The position numbers were made by a program, and so were the translations under genes. The notes beneath the pieces are model-generated. The model was not told the origin of the DNA and ran no database searches. It saw only the letters and a list, made by a program, of their open reading frames with translations. Positions 1 through 8,842 of a stretch of DNA of 64,000 nt are shown here, one piece after another. Source of the stretch: Stutzerimonas stutzeri (lineage in GTDB: Bacteria; Pseudomonadota; Gammaproteobacteria; Pseudomonadales; Pseudomonadaceae); NCBI RefSeq assembly GCF_009789555.1, contig NZ_CP046902.1:3798001-3862000 (forward strand). Reading direction: 5' to 3'. Within the stretch, counting starts at the first letter, position 1; the number at the start of each line of letters is the position of its first letter.

Positions 1-198
1 ACGCCGATTACCGGACGCTCGCATCAGTTGCGTGTGCACATGCTGTCGATCGGCCATCCGCTGCTTGGCGATCGGCTCTATGCCCACGAACAGGCGCTGG
101 CGGCCCATGATCGGCTTTGCCTGCACGCCAGCATGCTCGCACTGACGCATCCCCAGACGGGCCTGCGCATGCGCTTCGATTGCCCCGCTCCCTTCTGA
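1..198 (+). CDS. rluA: RluA-family pseudouridine synthase, C-terminal end (partial)
   Basis: Only the last 65 residues are inside the window; the 5' end is cut off at base 1. The visible part starts with TGRSHQLRVHM, the conserved motif near the C-terminus of RluA/RluC/RluD pseudouridine synthases, followed by GHPLLGDRLY and LCLHASML, which are also typical of the family. These enzymes isomerise uridine to pseudouridine in rRNA or tRNA. In Pseudomonas aeruginosa the gene just upstream of apeB is rluA, the dual-specificity enzyme for 23S rRNA and tRNA, so context favours RluA over RluC/D. The family call is firm; the exact paralogue is an inference from synteny. Confidence 0.85.
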   Translation, partial: TPITGRSHQLRVHMLSIGHPLLGDRLYAHEQALAAHDRLCLHASMLALTHPQTGLRMRFDCPAPF

Positions 199-283
199 AT
201 GTGCACGCGCCGGTCGGCCGGTGACCGTGAGGCTGTGGCCGCCAATACGGTAAACTCCGTGACCTTGCAGTCAGGAGCTCGTC

Positions 284-1573
284 ATGCGCGAAGAACTCAA
301 TCAGGGTCTGATCGATTACCTAAAAGCGTCCCCAACACACTTCCATGCCACTCGCAGCCTCGCTCAGCGGCTTCAGGCTGCCGGTTTCAAGGCGCTGGAC
401 GAGCGAGAGACGTGGCGTACCGAGCCCGGCGGACGCTACTACGTCATCCGTAACGACTCGGCGATCATCGCTTTCCAACTGGGCAGCAAATCGCTCATCG
501 AACATGGCATGCGCATGGTTGGCGCCCATACCGACAGCCCCTGCCTGCGTGTCAAACCCCAACCGGAACTGCAGCGCCAGGGCTTCTGGCAATTGGGCGT
601 TGAAGTCTACGGCGGCGCCTTGCTGGCGCCCTGGTTCGATCGTGATCTCTCCCTGGCCGGCCGCGTCACCTACAGCCGTGACGGACGCATCGAAAGCCAG
701 CTTATCGACTTCAAGCTGCCCATCGCGGTCATTCCGAGCCTGGCGATCCATCTCAATCGTGAAGCCAACCAGGGCTGGGCGATCAATCCGCAGAATGAAC
801 TGCCGCCCATTCTGGCGCAGATCGCCAGCGAAGACAGGCCGGACTTCCGCGTCCTGCTGGCCGATCAACTCAGCCGCGAGCATGGGCTGGTCGCCGACGT
901 GGTACTGGATTTCGAGTTGAGCTTTTACGATACCCAGAGCGCTGCCGTGATCGGCCTGAATGGCGATTTCATTGCCGGGGCTCGCCTGGACAACCTGCTG
1001 TCGTGCTTCGCTGGGCTGCAAGCCCTGCTGCGTGCCGACCGCGAGGAGACCTGCGTCCTGGTCTGTACCGATCACGAGGAAGTCGGCTCGGCCTCGATGT
1101 GCGGTGCGGACGGGCCGTTCCTCGAGCAGGTGCTGCGGCGTTTGCTACCCGAGGGCGAAGCCTTCCAGCGCAGCATCAATCGCTCGCTGCTGATCTCGGC
1201 CGACAACGCCCACGCCGTGCATCCCAACTATGCCGACAAGCACGACGGCAATCATGGTCCGAAGCTCAATGCCGGCCCCGTCATCAAGGTCAACAGCAAC
1301 CAGCGTTATGCCACCAGCAGTGAAACCGCGGGTTTCTTCCGCCATCTGTGTCTGGAAAACGAAGTCTCGGTGCAGAGCTTCGTCACCCGCAGCGACATGG
1401 GCTGCGGGTCGACGATCGGTCCAATCACCGCCAGCCAGCTCGGTGTCCGAACGGTCGACATCGGCCTACCGACGTTCGGCATGCATTCGATTCGCGAACT
1501 GGCTGGCAGCCAGGACCTGGCGCATCTGGTCAAGGTGCTCAGCGCGTTCTACTCCAGCGCCGAGCTGCCCTGA
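284..1573 (+). CDS. apeB: M18-family aminopeptidase ApeB
   Basis: A 429-residue cytoplasmic zinc aminopeptidase of family M18 (yeast aminopeptidase I / aspartyl aminopeptidase group), which removes N-terminal residues from peptides. Metal-binding motifs are visible in order: AHTDSP near residue 82, ARLDNLL near 233, DHEEVGS near 265 and SADNAHAVHPNY near 305, with a late H in FGMHSIRE near 404. Length matches bacterial ApeB. The ATG is preceded by AGGAG at about 272-276. The gene follows rluA by 85 bp and converges with the quinone oxidoreductase downstream; a 7-bp GC stem (1581-1603) lies between them without a T-run. Confidence 0.93.
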   Translation: MREELNQGLIDYLKASPTHFHATRSLAQRLQAAGFKALDERETWRTEPGGRYYVIRNDSAIIAFQLGSKSLIEHGMRMVGAHTDSPCLRVKPQPELQRQGFWQLGVEVYGGALLAPWFDRDLSLAGRVTYSRDGRIESQLIDFKLPIAVIPSLAIHLNREANQGWAINPQNELPPILAQIASEDRPDFRVLLADQLSREHGLVADVVLDFELSFYDTQSAAVIGLNGDFIAGARLDNLLSCFAGLQALLRADREETCVLVCTDHEEVGSASMCGADGPFLEQVLRRLLPEGEAFQRSINRSLLISADNAHAVHPNYADKHDGNHGPKLNAGPVIKVNSNQRYATSSETAGFFRHLCLENEVSVQSFVTRSDMGCGSTIGPITASQLGVRTVDIGLPTFGMHSIRELAGSQDLAHLVKVLSAFYSSAELP

Positions 1574-1607
1574 CATGGCCGCCGGGCGCTGCGTGTGCCC
1601 GGCGCGC

Positions 1608-2570
1608 TCACACTAGACTGTCGTCGATCACCAGCACCGCCTTCCCGGAGACCTGATTGCTGGCCAGCGCAGCGAACGCGGTCTCCACGTCGCGGATCGG
1701 GAAGCTTCGCTCCAGGCGGGGCGAGAGGGTCTTGTCGGCGAACAACGGCCAGATCCTTCTGTGCATGTCAGCCAGCAGCTCGGCCTTGTCATCGGCGTTG
1801 CGGCTGCGCAGCGTCGAGCCGACCAACTGAATGCGCTTGGCCAACAGGGCAGCCAGGTCCATCTCGGCCTTGCGCCCGCCCATCAGACCGATGATTACCC
1901 AGCGTCCACCCGTTGCGAGCAGTTGGGTGTTGAGTGCCGCATATTTGGCACCGACCGGGTCGAGAATCATGTCGAAGGGGCCGAAGTCGCGCAGAGCCTC
2001 CAGCGAATCGCCACGCAGCACGCCGCCCTCGGCCCCCAGCGACTCGCAATAGGCCAGACGCTCTGCCGAGCCCACACTGACCCAACAGGGATTGCCAAAG
2101 GCCTTGCACAGCTGGATCGCCGCCGAACCGACACCACTGGCACCGGCGTGCAACAGGACCTTTTCACCCGTCCGTAGCGCACCGAGCCGGAACAGGTTCA
2201 ACCATGCCGTTGCATACACCTCGGGGATCACGGCCGCTTCTGCCAGCGACAGGCCCGAAGGTATCGCCAGGGCATGGCGGGCGTCGACCACCACTTCCTC
2301 GGCCATCCCGCCACCGGCCAGCAGCGCGCAGACCCGGTCACCGACACGGTGGGACACGCCAGCACCGGCTTCGCTGACGATGCCCGAGCACTCCAGGCCA
2401 AGGACATCGGTCACGCCTGGCGGCGGCGGATAATGCCCTGCGCGCTGCAGCAGGTCAGCCCGGTTCAGCCCAGCGGCCGCCACACGGATCCTGATTTGCC
2501 CTTCGCCACACGCCGGAGCAGCGCGCTCCGTCCATTCGAGCTGGCCCTCGATGCCTTGCAATGCCTTCAT
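1608..2570 (-). CDS. NAD(P)H quinone oxidoreductase, PIG3-like medium-chain family
   Basis: A 320-residue member of the zinc-independent quinone oxidoreductase branch of the medium-chain dehydrogenase/reductase superfamily. It begins MKALQGIEGQLEW, has the N-terminal GroES-like fold with GLNRADLLQRAGHYPPPPG, a typical PIG3/TP53I3 signature, and a nucleotide-binding segment LLHAGASGVGSAAIQL near residue 140. The family reduces quinones with NADPH. The substrate here cannot be read from sequence. It is transcribed away from prc and convergent with apeB, as a single gene. Confidence 0.88.
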   Translation of the reverse strand: MKALQGIEGQLEWTERAAPACGEGQIRIRVAAAGLNRADLLQRAGHYPPPPGVTDVLGLECSGIVSEAGAGVSHRVGDRVCALLAGGGMAEEVVVDARHALAIPSGLSLAEAAVIPEVYATAWLNLFRLGALRTGEKVLLHAGASGVGSAAIQLCKAFGNPCWVSVGSAERLAYCESLGAEGGVLRGDSLEALRDFGPFDMILDPVGAKYAALNTQLLATGGRWVIIGLMGGRKAEMDLAALLAKRIQLVGSTLRSRNADDKAELLADMHRRIWPLFADKTLSPRLERSFPIRDVETAFAALASNQVSGKAVLVIDDSLV

Positions 2571-2871
2571 GCTACCTCCATAGTGGTTCAGACCTGCGCC
2601 CGCTCAACCGTTACTCGCTGGCAGTGCAGGCCGCTGATAAAGTTCTGTCTCAGGTCACACAGCGATACACCGTATGCAACCATCGCTCGCCGATTCGGTA
2701 TGGTGCGGTGCGTGGGTCTCGCCCTGTCATCCTGATGCGATTTCTGTCACGGCGTGCTAGCCGCCAGGTACCATCGGGCTGTTGTTATGTTCCGCCGGGC
2801 AGATCCCGCCCCGGCGCCTGATTTGATGGCCTAATATGCGTTATTACCCAGCCTCGCGTCGCCCCCTCGAA
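2571..2871. other. Divergent intergenic region between the quinone oxidoreductase gene and prc
   Basis: This 301-bp stretch separates two divergently transcribed genes and must hold both promoters. I see no convincing sigma-70 pair, no sigma-54 element, no strong hairpin and no credible coding sequence in it. The possible 12-codon N-terminal extension of prc (from 2836) lies here and is not favoured. Confidence 0.6.
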
Positions 2872-4968
2872 ATGAAACGATCATTGACCGCGGGCTTTCT
2901 AGCCCTGCTGCTAGGCTTCCAGGCCAGCATCGCCTCGGCCAAGCCTGCCGATGGACAAAACTGGGACTATCTTCAGCCTGACCGCGATCAGGTGATCGCC
3001 AGCCTCAACGTCGTCGAGCTGCTCAAGCGCCATCACTACAACAAGCCACCGCTCAACGACGCCCGATCGGCGAAGATCTTCGATGGCTACATCAAGATGC
3101 TGGACCCGTCGCGCAGCTATTTCACCGCAGGTGATCTGGCCGAATTCGGCGCCTGGCGCAACGAGTTCGACAACTTCCTCAAGAACGGCAACCTCGAGCC
3201 CGGCTTCGCGATCTATAAGGTGCACCTGCAACGGCTGCAGAGCCGGCTTCAATACGCGCTTGGCCTGTTGGAAAAAGGCGTCGACAGTTTCGATTTCACG
3301 CTCGACGAGCAATTGCTGTTCGACCGCGAAAACGCTGCCTGGCCCAAGGATGAACAGGAACTGGATGATCTCTGGCGCAAGCGCGTCAAGGATGAGGTGT
3401 TGCGGCTGAAAATCGCGGGCAAGGAGCCGAAAGCCATCGAGGAACTGCTCACCAAGCGCTACAAGAATCAGTTGTCACGCCTTGAACAGACCCGCGGCGA
3501 AGACGTCTTCCAGACCTACATCAACGCTTTCGCACAGTCTTACGATCCGCACACGCAGTACCTGTCGCCGGACAATGCGGAAAACTTCGACATCAACATG
3601 AGCCTTTCACTCGAAGGCATCGGCGCTGTCCTGCAGAGCGACAACGAGTACGTCAAGGTCGTGCGCCTGGTCCCCGCGGGCCCCGCGGAGAAAAGCAAGC
3701 AGATTGCCCCGGCGGACAAGATCGTCGGCGTAGGCCAGGATGACGAGGACATGGTTGACGTGATCGGCTGGCGCCTCGACGAGGTCGTCAAGCTGATCCG
3801 CGGTCCCAAGGGATCGGTCGTTCGTCTGGAAGTCATTCCGGCAAGCAACGCGCCAAACGACCAGAGCAGCAAGATCGTCCCCATCACCCGTGAAGCGGTC
3901 AAGCTCGAGGAGCAGGCTGCGAAGAAGTCCGTGCTCAATCTCGAGCAGGACGGTCGCGATTACAAACTCGGCGTCATCGAGATCCCGGCGTTCTACCTGG
4001 ACTTCAAAGCCCTGCGCGCCGGTGACAAGGACTACAAGAGCACCACCCGTGACGTGAAGAAACTGCTGACAGAGCTGAAGCAGGAAAACGTCGACGGCGT
4101 CGTTATCGATCTGCGCAACAACGGTGGCGGTTCGCTACAAGAGGCGACCGAGCTGACGGGCCTGTTCATCGACCAGGGCCCGACCGTCCTGGTGCGCAAC
4201 AGCGACGGTCGCGTCGACGTGCTCGCCGATGAGCAATCCGGCGCCTTTTACAAGGGACCGTTGGCGGTGCTGGTCAATCGGCTGTCGGCCTCGGCCTCGG
4301 AAATTTTCGCCGGCGCGATGCAGGACTACCATCGGGCACTGATCCTGGGCGGGCAAACGTTCGGCAAGGGCACGGTGCAAACCGTCCAGCCGCTCAACCA
4401 CGGCGAGCTCAAACTGACGCTGGCCAAGTTCTATCGCGTGTCCGGGCAGAGCACGCAACACCAGGGCGTGATTCCGGACATCGCCTACCCGGCGGAGGTC
4501 GATACCAAGGAGATCGGCGAAAGCGCGTTGCCTGAAGCGCTGCCGTGGGACAGCATCCGCGCGGCGATCAACCCGGACATGAATCCTTTCAAGCCGTTCC
4601 TCGAGGAACTCAAGGCGCGCCATGAAGCGCGGACCCACGAGAATCCCGATTTCGTCTTCACCCGCGATCGCCTCGCTCTGACGCAGGAACTGGCGCACGA
4701 GACGACGATCAGCCTCAACGAGGAAAAACGCCGGGCCCAGCAGGAAGGAATCGAAAAACGCCAGCTGGCTTTGGAGAACAGACTGCGCGAGGCGAAGGGT
4801 GAAGAGCCACTGGCCAAGCTCGAGCAGGAGGACGAAACGACGCCTGTGATCGAGGAGAAAAAGGTCAAACCCGAGGATGATGCCTATCTGTCGGAGAGCG
4901 GCAGAATCCTGCTGGACTATCTCGGCCTCCAGGAAGCGATGGCCAGGAACAGCTCGAACGGACGGTAG
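2872..4968 (+). CDS. prc: Periplasmic tail-specific protease Prc/Tsp (S41 family)
   Basis: A 698-residue periplasmic serine protease that degrades proteins with nonpolar C-termini. In Pseudomonas the homologue (AlgO) influences the alginate/envelope-stress pathway. The chosen ATG gives a standard signal peptide (MKRSLTAGFLALLLGF, cleavage after ASA); an upstream in-frame ATG at 2836 would add 12 residues before the signal. A PDZ domain lies near residues 230-320. The catalytic Ser-Lys dyad matches E. coli Tsp: SASASE with the central Ser at 474, Asp 485 in MQDY and Lys 499 in FGKGTVQ, with the same spacing as S430/D441/K455. The charged C-terminal tail domain is also present. Length is close to the 682-residue E. 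coli enzyme. Confidence 0.95.
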   Translation: MKRSLTAGFLALLLGFQASIASAKPADGQNWDYLQPDRDQVIASLNVVELLKRHHYNKPPLNDARSAKIFDGYIKMLDPSRSYFTAGDLAEFGAWRNEFDNFLKNGNLEPGFAIYKVHLQRLQSRLQYALGLLEKGVDSFDFTLDEQLLFDRENAAWPKDEQELDDLWRKRVKDEVLRLKIAGKEPKAIEELLTKRYKNQLSRLEQTRGEDVFQTYINAFAQSYDPHTQYLSPDNAENFDINMSLSLEGIGAVLQSDNEYVKVVRLVPAGPAEKSKQIAPADKIVGVGQDDEDMVDVIGWRLDEVVKLIRGPKGSVVRLEVIPASNAPNDQSSKIVPITREAVKLEEQAAKKSVLNLEQDGRDYKLGVIEIPAFYLDFKALRAGDKDYKSTTRDVKKLLTELKQENVDGVVIDLRNNGGGSLQEATELTGLFIDQGPTVLVRNSDGRVDVLADEQSGAFYKGPLAVLVNRLSASASEIFAGAMQDYHRALILGGQTFGKGTVQTVQPLNHGELKLTLAKFYRVSGQSTQHQGVIPDIAYPAEVDTKEIGESALPEALPWDSIRAAINPDMNPFKPFLEELKARHEARTHENPDFVFTRDRLALTQELAHETTISLNEEKRRAQQEGIEKRQLALENRLREAKGEEPLAKLEQEDETTPVIEEKKVKPEDDAYLSESGRILLDYLGLQEAMARNSSNGR

Positions 4969-5067
4969 CCGGTGACGGTGTCATCAAAATGACATCATTG
5001 CATCGTGAAATACGAAAGGTCGCAATTTGTGCGGCCCTTCGCATTTCATGGCCACCACGAGACCATC

Positions 5068-6861
5068 ATGACCGTCACCGAGCAGTTGAGCACCCTGGAT
5101 AACATCCTCGCTCACGGCGACATCACCACCCTTTTCCAACCCATCGTTTCGCTTTCCGAACGGTGCGTCATCGGTTACGAAGCCCTGACACGCGGGCCTT
5201 CCAATACGTCGCTCCACTCGCCCATCAATCTACTCGCGGCTGCGCGCCACGCCGGGCGACTCAACCAGCTCGAGATGACCTGCCGCGAGAGCGCCTGTCG
5301 GCGCTACCGCCAATTGCAGCTGCAGGGCAAGCTGTTCCTCAACGTATCTCCGGAAACCCTGCTGGACACGACGCACAAGCCGGGCCGCACACTGGAGTTG
5401 CTGCATGAATACCGCATCCCGGCCGATCGGGTGGTGATCGAGCTGACCGAGCAGACCCCCACCGACGACTTCGAGTTGCTTGACGCGGCGCTGCACCACT
5501 ACCGCGACATGGGCTTTTCAATCGCGCTGGACGATCTCGGTGCCGGCTACTCCGGGCTGCGCATGTGGTCGGAGCTACGGCCCGATTACGTCAAGATCGA
5601 CCGTTACTTCATAGACGGCATCCACCGGGACGCGGTCAAACGTGAGTTCGTCGAATCGATCATGAAGATCGCGAGGGCCTCGCGTGCGCAAGTCATCGCA
5701 GAGGGCATCGAGCTCGGCGAGGAACTCAGAACGCTCTCGGATATGGGCGTGGATCTGGTCCAGGGCTACCTGCTCGGTCGCCCGGAAGAAGAGCCGGATG
5801 TCGACGCGGCCGTTCATCTGCCGAGCGTCGGCAATCGCGACGAGCCGACGGAGGACAACCCCGACCTCTCCGCACTGGTGCTGAAACAAGCGGCCGTGGT
5901 CGCGTCGCACCCGGTCGGGAGCGTGCTGGAGCTGTTCCGCCTGCAAGCGAACCTGAATTCCGTCGCCGTGCTCGACGCGATGAACATGCCGGTCGGCATC
6001 GTGCATAGAAGCCTGTTGTCCGACGCGTTGCTCAAGCCCTTTGCGACCGATCTGCTGGCGCGAAAACCCATCAGCCGGCTGATGAGCGACGACTTCCTCG
6101 CGGTAGAGCTTGGCCAGTCACTGCAGCAGGTCAGTCGGCTGTTGACCAGCCGAGCCCGGCAGCGCATCGACGAGGATTTCGTCATCACCGTCGATGGCCG
6201 TTATCACGGACTGGGCCGGGTGATCGACGTGCTCAAGTTGATCACCGAGATGAAGATTCAGCAGGCCCGCCACGCCAACCCGCTGACGCTGTTACCAGGG
6301 AACGTGCCAATCCAGCAATGCCTCACGCGACTGCTGCGTCAGGGTCGCGAGGCGGTGGTCTGCTACGTGGATATCGACCATTTCAAGCCATTCAACGACC
6401 TTTACGGCTATGCCAAGGGTGACGAGATACTGCTGTGCCTTGCTCACTGCCTGGACGAACAGATCGATTCGAGTTGTGACTTCGTCGGCCATATCGGCGG
6501 TGATGACTTCATGCTGGTGATCAATTCGGAGCAATGGCAGCTCAGGATCGCCCGGCTGTTCGAAGCCTTCGAACAGCGTTGCCGGCCGTTCTACCGCAAC
6601 GAACACCTAGCCGAAGGATGTTTCATTGCCGAGGGCCGGCAAGGCGGGCAGCAGCGCTATCCCCTGCTCTCGCTTTCGGTGGGAGCCGTCCAGCTGAAGC
6701 CCAGTTGTACCGCGCAGCTGGATGCGGCCTCTCTCGCCGCCCTGGCGTCGGAAGCCAAGCGCCAGGCCAAGCAAGAAGCCGGCTTCAGCCTGTACGCGAT
6801 TGACGCGGACCAGCAATCGCTGGGCATTCAGAATCCGAGTCTGGCGGCCAGGGCGCTGTAA
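5068..6861 (+). CDS. EAL-CBS-GGDEF cyclic-di-GMP turnover protein
   Basis: A 597-residue cytoplasmic protein with a c-di-GMP phosphodiesterase EAL domain (about 15-250), a CBS-like regulatory segment (about 270-390) and a GGDEF domain (about 405-580). The EAL domain keeps its catalytic motifs: YEALTRGP, NVSPETL, ELTEQ, DDLGAGYSG, DYVKID, AEGIE and QGYLLGRP, so hydrolysis is expected. The GGDEF signature reads GGDDF, with DIDHFKPFND upstream, so cyclase activity is possible but may be reduced. No membrane segment is seen. The same architecture follows prc in P. aeruginosa. An in-frame ATG at 5005 would add 21 residues; 5068 is preferred because homology begins there. The 3' end overlaps the convergent Sel1 gene by 34 bp. 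Confidence 0.9.
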   Translation: MTVTEQLSTLDNILAHGDITTLFQPIVSLSERCVIGYEALTRGPSNTSLHSPINLLAAARHAGRLNQLEMTCRESACRRYRQLQLQGKLFLNVSPETLLDTTHKPGRTLELLHEYRIPADRVVIELTEQTPTDDFELLDAALHHYRDMGFSIALDDLGAGYSGLRMWSELRPDYVKIDRYFIDGIHRDAVKREFVESIMKIARASRAQVIAEGIELGEELRTLSDMGVDLVQGYLLGRPEEEPDVDAAVHLPSVGNRDEPTEDNPDLSALVLKQAAVVASHPVGSVLELFRLQANLNSVAVLDAMNMPVGIVHRSLLSDALLKPFATDLLARKPISRLMSDDFLAVELGQSLQQVSRLLTSRARQRIDEDFVITVDGRYHGLGRVIDVLKLITEMKIQQARHANPLTLLPGNVPIQQCLTRLLRQGREAVVCYVDIDHFKPFNDLYGYAKGDEILLCLAHCLDEQIDSSCDFVGHIGGDDFMLVINSEQWQLRIARLFEAFEQRCRPFYRNEHLAEGCFIAEGRQGGQQRYPLLSLSVGAVQLKPSCTAQLDAASLAALASEAKRQAKQEAGFSLYAIDADQQSLGIQNPSLAARAL

Positions 6862-7298
6862 CGCTCAGCCTGCCGCGGGTCGGCAGCCAGCCCGTGCCCG
6901 CCAGCCGCGTAAAGCTGGGCCAGACGGGTCGCGGCCAACGGATGCCCGCCTTCGACGGCCAGCGACCACCAGCGGGCCGCCTGGACGCCGTCCGGCCCCT
7001 GGGTGGTGTCCTCCCTCAGGCACTCGACGCCCATCTGATAGGCCGCCTTGGCCTCTCCGTTCTCCGCAGCCAGGCGCAGCAAGCGTATGCCCTCCTGCCG
7101 GGCGCCATGTCCCAGCCCCCTGAACAGCAGGATGTGGCCGTAAAAGCTTTGCGCCTTCGGATCGCCGAGAGCAGCCATGCGGGCGAACTGACCTTCCATC
7201 CAACGCCACGCCTTCGGCTGCTTGACCGCCCAGCTCATCGCCATCAGCCTTCGTGCCGTCCAATAACCGACTCGCGCCCGGGCCTTGTGCAGCAACAT
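6828..7298 (-). CDS. Small Sel1-repeat protein
   Basis: A 156-residue protein rich in Sel1/TPR-like alpha-hairpin repeats: AALGDPKAQSFYGHIL, AAENGEAKAAYQMGVE, AVEGGHPLAATRLAQLY and a C-terminal RYSALAARLGF. Sel1 repeats act as protein-interaction scaffolds. There is no clear signal peptide, although the N-terminus is basic and hydrophobic. The ATG at 7298 overlaps the TGA of the upstream gene by one base, so it is translationally coupled as the last gene of a three-gene operon. A GTG one codon upstream is the alternative start. The partner and role cannot be inferred. Confidence 0.8.
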   Translation of the reverse strand: MLLHKARARVGYWTARRLMAMSWAVKQPKAWRWMEGQFARMAALGDPKAQSFYGHILLFRGLGHGARQEGIRLLRLAAENGEAKAAYQMGVECLREDTTQGPDGVQAARWWSLAVEGGHPLAATRLAQLYAAGGHGLAADPRQAERYSALAARLGF

Positions 7299-7693
7299 CA
7301 CGGAACCTCCGGATAATCGAACTCGAATACCCGCGCCACCTCACCCGCATGCCATGAGGCGGCAGCGGCCCCGTCCGCCGGACCTGAGAATCGCCTGAGA
7401 CGCGTCGCGCACTCAAAGAAACCTGTCCTCGGTAATCGGCTGGCCCCCTGGCTGATGACCAGCGCGCTGCGCAACGGTCGATCGGCGCGGGCATCCAGCG
7501 CCGCCAAGTGCTCCAGTGCCGCCGTGAGCGTCTGCATGGCCGGCGGCGGCAGTTGGAGCCGCTCGACCAGGGCGCGATAGGTCACCAGGTGACGCTGGCG
7601 CCGGGCCTCGGTCAACTCGTCCAGCAACGCCTGCCAGTGCGGGCGGCTGATACGAATCGACGACGGCGACTCCTTCACGCTTCCGGCTCCCAT
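7298..7693 (-). CDS. Conserved hypothetical protein, middle gene of the HTH operon
   Basis: A 131-residue protein I do not recognise. It has a helical N-terminal half (RPHWQALLDELTEARRQRHLVTYRALVERL), a central AALEHLAALDARADRPLRSALVIS strand-like segment, then FFECATRLRRF and a C-terminal FEFDY. No signal peptide, membrane helix or catalytic motif is evident. Its start overlaps the end of the upstream HTH gene by 19 bp and its stop overlaps the Sel1 start, so the three are co-translated. Because the upstream protein resembles an antitoxin-type regulator, a toxin-like role is possible but has no direct sequence support. Confidence 0.7.
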   Translation of the reverse strand: MGAGSVKESPSSIRISRPHWQALLDELTEARRQRHLVTYRALVERLQLPPPAMQTLTAALEHLAALDARADRPLRSALVISQGASRLPRTGFFECATRLRRFSGPADGAAAASWHAGEVARVFEFDYPEVP

Positions 7694-7998
7694 CCTTCGA
7701 TCTCCATTGCGCGTGCCAGGGCCCGGCGAATGGCGTCGCCGGGGTCGCGCTCCCCGCTTTCGATGAGTGCCATGTAAACCGGACTGATGCCTACCGAACG
7801 CGCCAGCGCCTCCTGACTGATCCCCTTGGCTTGCCGCATCGCGGACAACTCGCCGAAGCTCGGCAGCACAACCGCTTTACCCGCCGCTGCCGGTGCTGAC
7901 TCGCGCTGCCCGCGCGCATTCAGCAATGCCTGATATTCATCCCACGGCAGCACGGCATACTCCGGCGCACCATCACGCATGATGACCTGGACGCTCAT
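7675..7998 (-). CDS. XRE-family HTH protein with an antitoxin-like N-terminus
   Basis: A 107-residue DNA-binding protein. Residues 1-27 (MSVQVIMRDGAPEYAVLPWD and on) resemble the start of Phd/RelB-type antitoxins. Residues 47-97 form a classic XRE helix-turn-helix: LSAMRQAKGISQEALARSVG then ISPVYMALIESGERDPG. A G-rich ribosome-binding region (GGGGGT) precedes the ATG. It heads a tightly overlapping operon with an unknown protein and a Sel1 protein. Autoregulation is likely by analogy with such regulators. It could be either an antitoxin or a stand-alone regulator. Confidence 0.8.
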   Translation of the reverse strand: MSVQVIMRDGAPEYAVLPWDEYQALLNARGQRESAPAAAGKAVVLPSFGELSAMRQAKGISQEALARSVGISPVYMALIESGERDPGDAIRRALARAMEIEGWEPEA

Positions 7999-8131
7999 CC
8001 GCTACCCCCGTTCGTTTTCCATGAATGAAATCGGATATTAACAGTCTGGCAACGGTTTTTTTGCCTGGAGAAGCCGCACTAAAGAATGAAAGCGGCGTTC
8101 AGCGCGACACCCTCCAAAGGATTAATCCCTG

Positions 8132-8596
8132 TCATGTTCTGCTGCGCGCCGGACTGACGTCATCAGCCATCGGTTCGTCCGGTGAAGGTAATTGATCGAT
8201 ATGCGCCTGCACATCCGCCGACTGGCTGTCCTTCCAGGCCCGGAAGGCCTGCAGCTCACCGGACCATTTGCGCATGACCCAGCCCAGCACCGCCAGATCG
8301 TCGATGAAACCAAGCCCTGGAATCCAGTCGGGGATGGCGTCCATCGGCGAGAGGAAATACAGCAGGCCCGCCACTGCAGCGACCAGGGCTGGACGGCTGA
8401 CGGCTCTGTATTCGCCCCGCCACCAGGCCACGCACAATGCTTGCAACAAGCCGAGGTCTTCACGCAGTCCCTTGACGAGTCCCCCTCGGGCCGAACGCTT
8501 TCGGGCAACAGCAAGCAGCACCACCGGTAACCGTCCCCGCGCGAGTACCCGTTGTGCCATAGGCAGGTATTTGAAGAATTTCCAAGGTGCTTTCAT
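8132..8596 (-). CDS. DUF1232 (YkvA-like) membrane protein
   Basis: A 154-residue protein containing the DUF1232 core YFLSPMDAIPDWIPG followed by GFIDDLAVLGWV (about residues 80-110), typical of small YkvA-type integral membrane proteins of unknown function. A basic N-terminal half (MKAPWKFFKYLPMAQRVLARGR) precedes the two hydrophobic segments. It is a single gene with about 130 bp on one side to the HTH operon and a long non-coding region upstream. Confidence 0.82.
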   Translation of the reverse strand: MKAPWKFFKYLPMAQRVLARGRLPVVLLAVARKRSARGGLVKGLREDLGLLQALCVAWWRGEYRAVSRPALVAAVAGLLYFLSPMDAIPDWIPGLGFIDDLAVLGWVMRKWSGELQAFRAWKDSQSADVQAHIDQLPSPDEPMADDVSPARSRT

Positions 8597-8639
8597 CGTC
8601 TACCTCCCCTCAAAGCCGCGCTATTGAAGAGCTTCAGGA

Positions 8640-8662
8640 TTATCCACAGATCCTGTGGATAA
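8640..8662. promoter_or_regulatory. Inverted pair of consensus DnaA boxes
   Basis: TTATCCACA (8640-8648) and its reverse complement TGTGGATAA (8654-8662) face each other across a 5-bp spacer, GATCC. Both match the strongest DnaA box exactly. A weaker third match (TGTGAACAG, about 8667-8675) follows in the orientation of the second box. The arrangement recalls the paired boxes of DnaA-regulating loci such as DARS; function here is an inference. Confidence 0.65.
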
Positions 8663-8760
8663 CCTTGTGAACAGATTCTGGATGACTGCCTCAAACGCCC
8701 GTCTGGCGCGGCTTACAAACAGATCGATGGGTTTTTGCTCAGCAACGATAAACCCTTTAA

Positions 8761-8773
8761 AATCAACACGTTA
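8761..8773 (+). promoter_or_regulatory. IHF consensus site
   Basis: The bases AATCAACACGTTA match the IHF consensus WATCAANNNNTTR at every defined position. It lies in an AT-rich tract between the DnaA-box pair and the third box, which would allow bending of the region. Confidence 0.5.
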
Positions 8774-8833
8774 CGATTGTCCAGTAGTTTTGATTGCGCG
8801 ACTGGCGTAAAGCGCGGGCGCCGTCCTTGAAAA

Positions 8834-8842
8834 TGTGCATAA
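8834..8842 (-). promoter_or_regulatory. Third DnaA box
   Basis: TGTGCATAA on the plus strand is TTATGCACA on the minus strand, a full match to the DnaA consensus TTATNCACA, 172 bp from the inverted pair. Confidence 0.55.

Noticed and set aside
1581..1603. GC-rich hairpin between apeB and the quinone oxidoreductase as a terminator
   Set aside because: The stem is only 7 bp with a 9-base loop and neither strand has a T-run.
8640..8662. The DnaA boxes as the chromosomal origin
   Set aside because: No dnaA, dnaN, gyrB, rpmH or parAB within the window; a regulatory DnaA locus is more plausible.
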